A stretch of DNA of 64,000 bases from Flavobacterium beibuense (GTDB taxonomy: Bacteria; Bacteroidota; Bacteroidia; Flavobacteriales; Flavobacteriaceae), in the NCBI RefSeq assembly GCF_004151245.1, contig NZ_JUIW01000002.1:248001-312000 (forward strand). The letters are read 5' to 3'. Position numbers and translations under genes: made by a program. How positions within the stretch are numbered: the stretch's first letter is position 1; each line of letters begins with the position of its first letter. The notes beneath the pieces were generated by a model that made no database searches, was not told the origin of the DNA, and saw nothing but the letters and a program-made list of their open reading frames with translations. Shown here piece after piece: positions 61,937 to 64,000 of the stretch.

Positions 61937-62447
61937 AGAATTAATGAACGACATTACCACATTTATTTTTGATGTGGACGGAGTTCTTACTGATGGTACC
62001 ATACACGTAACTCCTACCGGAGAAATGCTTAGAAATATGAATATTCGTGACGGATATGCTATGAAAGCTGCTGTAGAGAACGGTTATACTGTTTGTATTA
62101 TTTCCGGAGGCAGTAACGAAGGTGTTCGTGTAAGATTAAGAAATTTAGGAATAACAGACATTTACCTTGGAGTTTCTGACAAAGTAGAAACCTTTGACGA
62201 GTTTACTGATATTTACAATATTAAACCTGAACAGGTACTTTATATGGGAGATGATATCCCTGATTATCATGTAATGAAACTGGTAGGCTTACCTACATGC
62301 CCGCAGGATGCAGCCCCTGAAATTAAAGAACTTAGCAGGTATATATCTCACAAAAACGGAGGTACAGGCTGTGTAAGGGACGTTATAGAACAGGTAATGA
62401 AAGTACAGGGTAAATGGATGGAACATTTTAATGCCAAATACGACTAA
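61920..62447 (+). CDS. KdsC-like HAD phosphatase (3-deoxy-D-manno-octulosonate 8-phosphate phosphatase family)
   Basis: The 175-residue protein is a cap-less C0-type HAD phosphatase. The nucleophile loop FDVDGVLTDG lies at about 14-23 with Asp residues 2 apart, IISGGSNEGVR is motif II, and LYMGDDIPDYHVM carries motif IV. KdsC removes phosphate in Kdo synthesis. The start at 61920 (MSKSYKELMNDITT) overlaps the preceding gene; an ATG at 61944 is possible but shorter than the usual N-terminus. No kdsA or kdsD is adjacent, so an equal alternative is a related sugar-phosphate phosphatase. Confidence 0.85.
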   Translation: MSKSYKELMNDITTFIFDVDGVLTDGTIHVTPTGEMLRNMNIRDGYAMKAAVENGYTVCIISGGSNEGVRVRLRNLGITDIYLGVSDKVETFDEFTDIYNIKPEQVLYMGDDIPDYHVMKLVGLPTCPQDAAPEIKELSRYISHKNGGTGCVRDVIEQVMKVQGKWMEHFNAKYD

Positions 62448-62495
62448 AATTAAATTAAGAAAACACACAGAACATAAACTTATTTAACCCATAAA

Positions 62496-63404
62496 ATGAA
62501 ATCAGCCAGACTTATACGATACGGAAACCTATTATTCTTAGCATTTACCTTTTGTGCGTTTCGCTACGGCTTCTTAGAGCAACAGCAAGGATTAACACTT
62601 GCGTTGAATCAGTTGCAGTTTCTTATGCTGGTTTTCTCTTGTGTATGTATTGCTGCAGGAGGTTTTTTGATTAATAATATAATAGATGGTAACAGCGAGA
62701 TTAACTTTGGTATAAGCGAAGCAAAGGGGTATAATCTTTATGCCGCACTTAATATTGTTGGTGTAGGTATAGGTTTTTATTTGTCAAATCTTATTGGTAA
62801 ACCCGGATTTGCTTTACTTTTCATCTTAATAGCTGCTACAATGTATTTTTATGCTACTAATCTTAAATATACTATAGTAGTAAATAACCTTATTATAGCT
62901 TTTTTAGTCGCAATAAGTATACTTGTTGTGGGTATTTATGATCTATACCCAATGATTACACCTGAAAATCAAAAATATTTAGGTACGCTGTTTGGCATTT
63001 TTATAGATTTTTCCATTTTTACATTTGTGATAAGCTTTATAAGAGAAATTGTAAAAAACATACGAGATGTAAATAAGGACTATAATGAAGGGATAAACAC
63101 TCTTCCTATTGCTTTAGGCAAGGAAAGAATGGCAAAAGCTGCTTTTGTATTGTCTCTAATACCTGTAGGATTACTACTTTATTATGCTAACACTTATCTT
63201 ATTAATGATAAGGCAACGCTACTTTATGCGCTAATCTATCTTTTATTGTTTGTTCTTGGCCCGCTTATTTATTTTATGATAGGATTATGGACTGCAAAAA
63301 CAGAAAAAGACTTTGACAGGTTAAGTCTGGTTTTAAAAATTGTATTGGCTTTTGCGGCATTATCTATAGTAGTAATAACTTTTAATATTCAGAACAATGC
63401 TTAA
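62496..63404 (+). CDS. UbiA-family prenyltransferase-like membrane protein
   Basis: The 302-residue protein has eight or nine hydrophobic helices. The prenyl-diphosphate motif region is NNIIDGNSEINFG near residue 64, slightly changed from the usual N-D-x3-D form. The second region is IREIVKNIRDVNKDYNEGINTLPIALG near 185. This is the group called geranylgeranylglycerol-phosphate geranylgeranyltransferase-like in Bacteroidota. It could attach a prenyl chain to an acceptor in the membrane; the acceptor is unknown. It is distinct from menA in this window. Its end overlaps the Maf gene by 8 bp. Confidence 0.85.
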   Translation: MKSARLIRYGNLLFLAFTFCAFRYGFLEQQQGLTLALNQLQFLMLVFSCVCIAAGGFLINNIIDGNSEINFGISEAKGYNLYAALNIVGVGIGFYLSNLIGKPGFALLFILIAATMYFYATNLKYTIVVNNLIIAFLVAISILVVGIYDLYPMITPENQKYLGTLFGIFIDFSIFTFVISFIREIVKNIRDVNKDYNEGINTLPIALGKERMAKAAFVLSLIPVGLLLYYANTYLINDKATLLYALIYLLLFVLGPLIYFMIGLWTAKTEKDFDRLSLVLKIVLAFAALSIVVITFNIQNNA

Positions 63405-63984
63405 GGAAAAATTAAAAGATTACAATGTTATACTTGCCTCCGGTTCACCCAGAAGGCAGAAGTTTATGAAAGAACTGGATATAGACTTTGAAATCCGATT
63501 AAAGGATGTGGAGGAGGTTTATCCTGAAAATTTACAGGGAGCAGAAATTACGGACTATTTGGCTGAATTGAAAGCCGCTGCCCTACTCGATACACTGTCT
63601 GATAATGATATCCTTATAACCAGCGATACAATTGTTTGGCATAACAATAAGGCATTAGGCAAACCAACTGATAAAAATGATGCTTTTGTCATGCTAAAGG
63701 CTTTATCAGGAAATGTTCACGAAGTAATTACTTCAGTTTGCATAAAAAGTAACAGCAAATCCCATATTTTTAATGAAACAACCAGAGTATCTTTTAATAC
63801 CCTTAGCGACGATGAGATAAATTATTATCTTGATAATTACAGGCCTTATGATAAGGCTGGTGCTTATGGTATACAGGAATGGATTGGGCTTGTGGCAATT
63901 GCTAAAATAGAAGGCTCATATGTAAATGTTGTGGGGATGCCGGTTGATAAAGTTTATCAGCATTTAATAACTTTTACTAAATAA
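63397..63984 (+). CDS. maf: Maf-family nucleotide pyrophosphatase
   Basis: The 195-residue protein has the Maf signature ILASGSPRRQKFM near the start (the GSPRR substrate-binding loop). The catalytic ITSDTIVWHNNKALGKPTD segment (about 70-88) and YDKAGAYGIQEW near 155 are also present. Maf proteins hydrolyse non-canonical or canonical nucleoside triphosphates such as dTTP, UTP or modified nucleotides and help prevent their incorporation. Its start overlaps the prenyltransferase gene by 8 bp, so they are coupled. The ORF is complete and ends 16 bp before the window edge. Confidence 0.93.
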   Translation: MLKEKLKDYNVILASGSPRRQKFMKELDIDFEIRLKDVEEVYPENLQGAEITDYLAELKAAALLDTLSDNDILITSDTIVWHNNKALGKPTDKNDAFVMLKALSGNVHEVITSVCIKSNSKSHIFNETTRVSFNTLSDDEINYYLDNYRPYDKAGAYGIQEWIGLVAIAKIEGSYVNVVGMPVDKVYQHLITFTK

Positions 63985-64000
63985 TACAAAGGCCTAAAGC

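Noticed and set aside
1..64000. CRISPR arrays, tRNA or rRNA genes, insertion sequences, prophage
   Set aside because: No regularly spaced repeats, cloverleaf-like segments, transposase or integrase motifs, or phage structural genes were seen by reading; a tRNAscan or CRISPR search was not possible.

Overview
This AT-rich window comes from the chromosome of a Bacteroidota bacterium, most likely a Flavobacteriaceae (Flavobacterium-like) species. The evidence is a secreted protein with a type IX secretion C-terminal sorting domain, Bacteroidota -7 promoter elements (TAnnTTTG) upstream of many genes, few Shine-Dalgarno sequences, fused E1 alpha/beta and CcsBA proteins typical of the phylum, and a menaquinone (not ubiquinone) gene set. 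About 56 protein genes fill the window. I saw no rRNA, tRNA, CRISPR array, insertion sequence or prophage.

Layout. 1-8.1 kb: envelope and secreted proteins, an LpxH-like phosphoesterase, aroC, a T9SS cargo protein, a DCC thiol protein and MutS2. 8.2-12.1 kb: ung, a membrane transglutaminase, a cytosolic solute-binding-like protein, a SUI1/YciH factor and a 2-oxoglutarate oxygenase. 12.4-14.4 kb: fused branched-chain 2-oxoacid dehydrogenase E1, followed by a 380-bp gene-free stretch with a nested inverted repeat. 14.8-21.1 kb: a DUF2911 protein, a cNMP/CBS/DUF294 regulator with a DnaQ-like protein that appears to lack its ExoIII catalytic residues, DinB, and acetyl-CoA synthetase. 21.4-30.2 kb: a tight eight-gene operon. 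30.3-42.8 kb: housekeeping and hypothetical genes (NUDIX, DUF763, helicase, endonuclease V, MscS, thioesterase, cation efflux, long acyl-CoA dehydrogenase). 42.8-55.4 kb: the menaquinone region (menC, menA, menB, menD) interleaved with PH-domain, UPF0173 and S1-domain genes. 55.4-64 kb: a K+ channel, CcsBA, an M1 peptidase, and a DUF2520 / KdsC-like / UbiA-like / Maf cluster.

The most interesting block is the 21.4-30.2 kb operon. It encodes a flavin reductase-like protein, a monooxygenase fused to an Old Yellow Enzyme domain (salicylyl-CoA 5-hydroxylase / 2-aminobenzoyl-CoA monooxygenase-reductase type), an aryl-CoA ligase, a 4HBT-type thioesterase, a nitrilase, a gentisate 1,2-dioxygenase-like bicupin, a fumarylacetoacetate-hydrolase-family enzyme and a maleate cis-trans isomerase. 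Read together this is a CoA-dependent salicylate (possibly anthranilate) to gentisate route. It has a nitrilase entry step, and maleate isomerase in place of maleylpyruvate isomerase, so ring-cleavage product would leave via maleate and fumarate. The substrate is inferred, not shown.

Several start codons were moved inward from an upstream TTG to an ATG because the TTG lies inside or next to a -7 promoter element. Promoters are called from the Flavobacterium consensus (TTG, 17-23 bp, TAnnTTTG); none has been tested.
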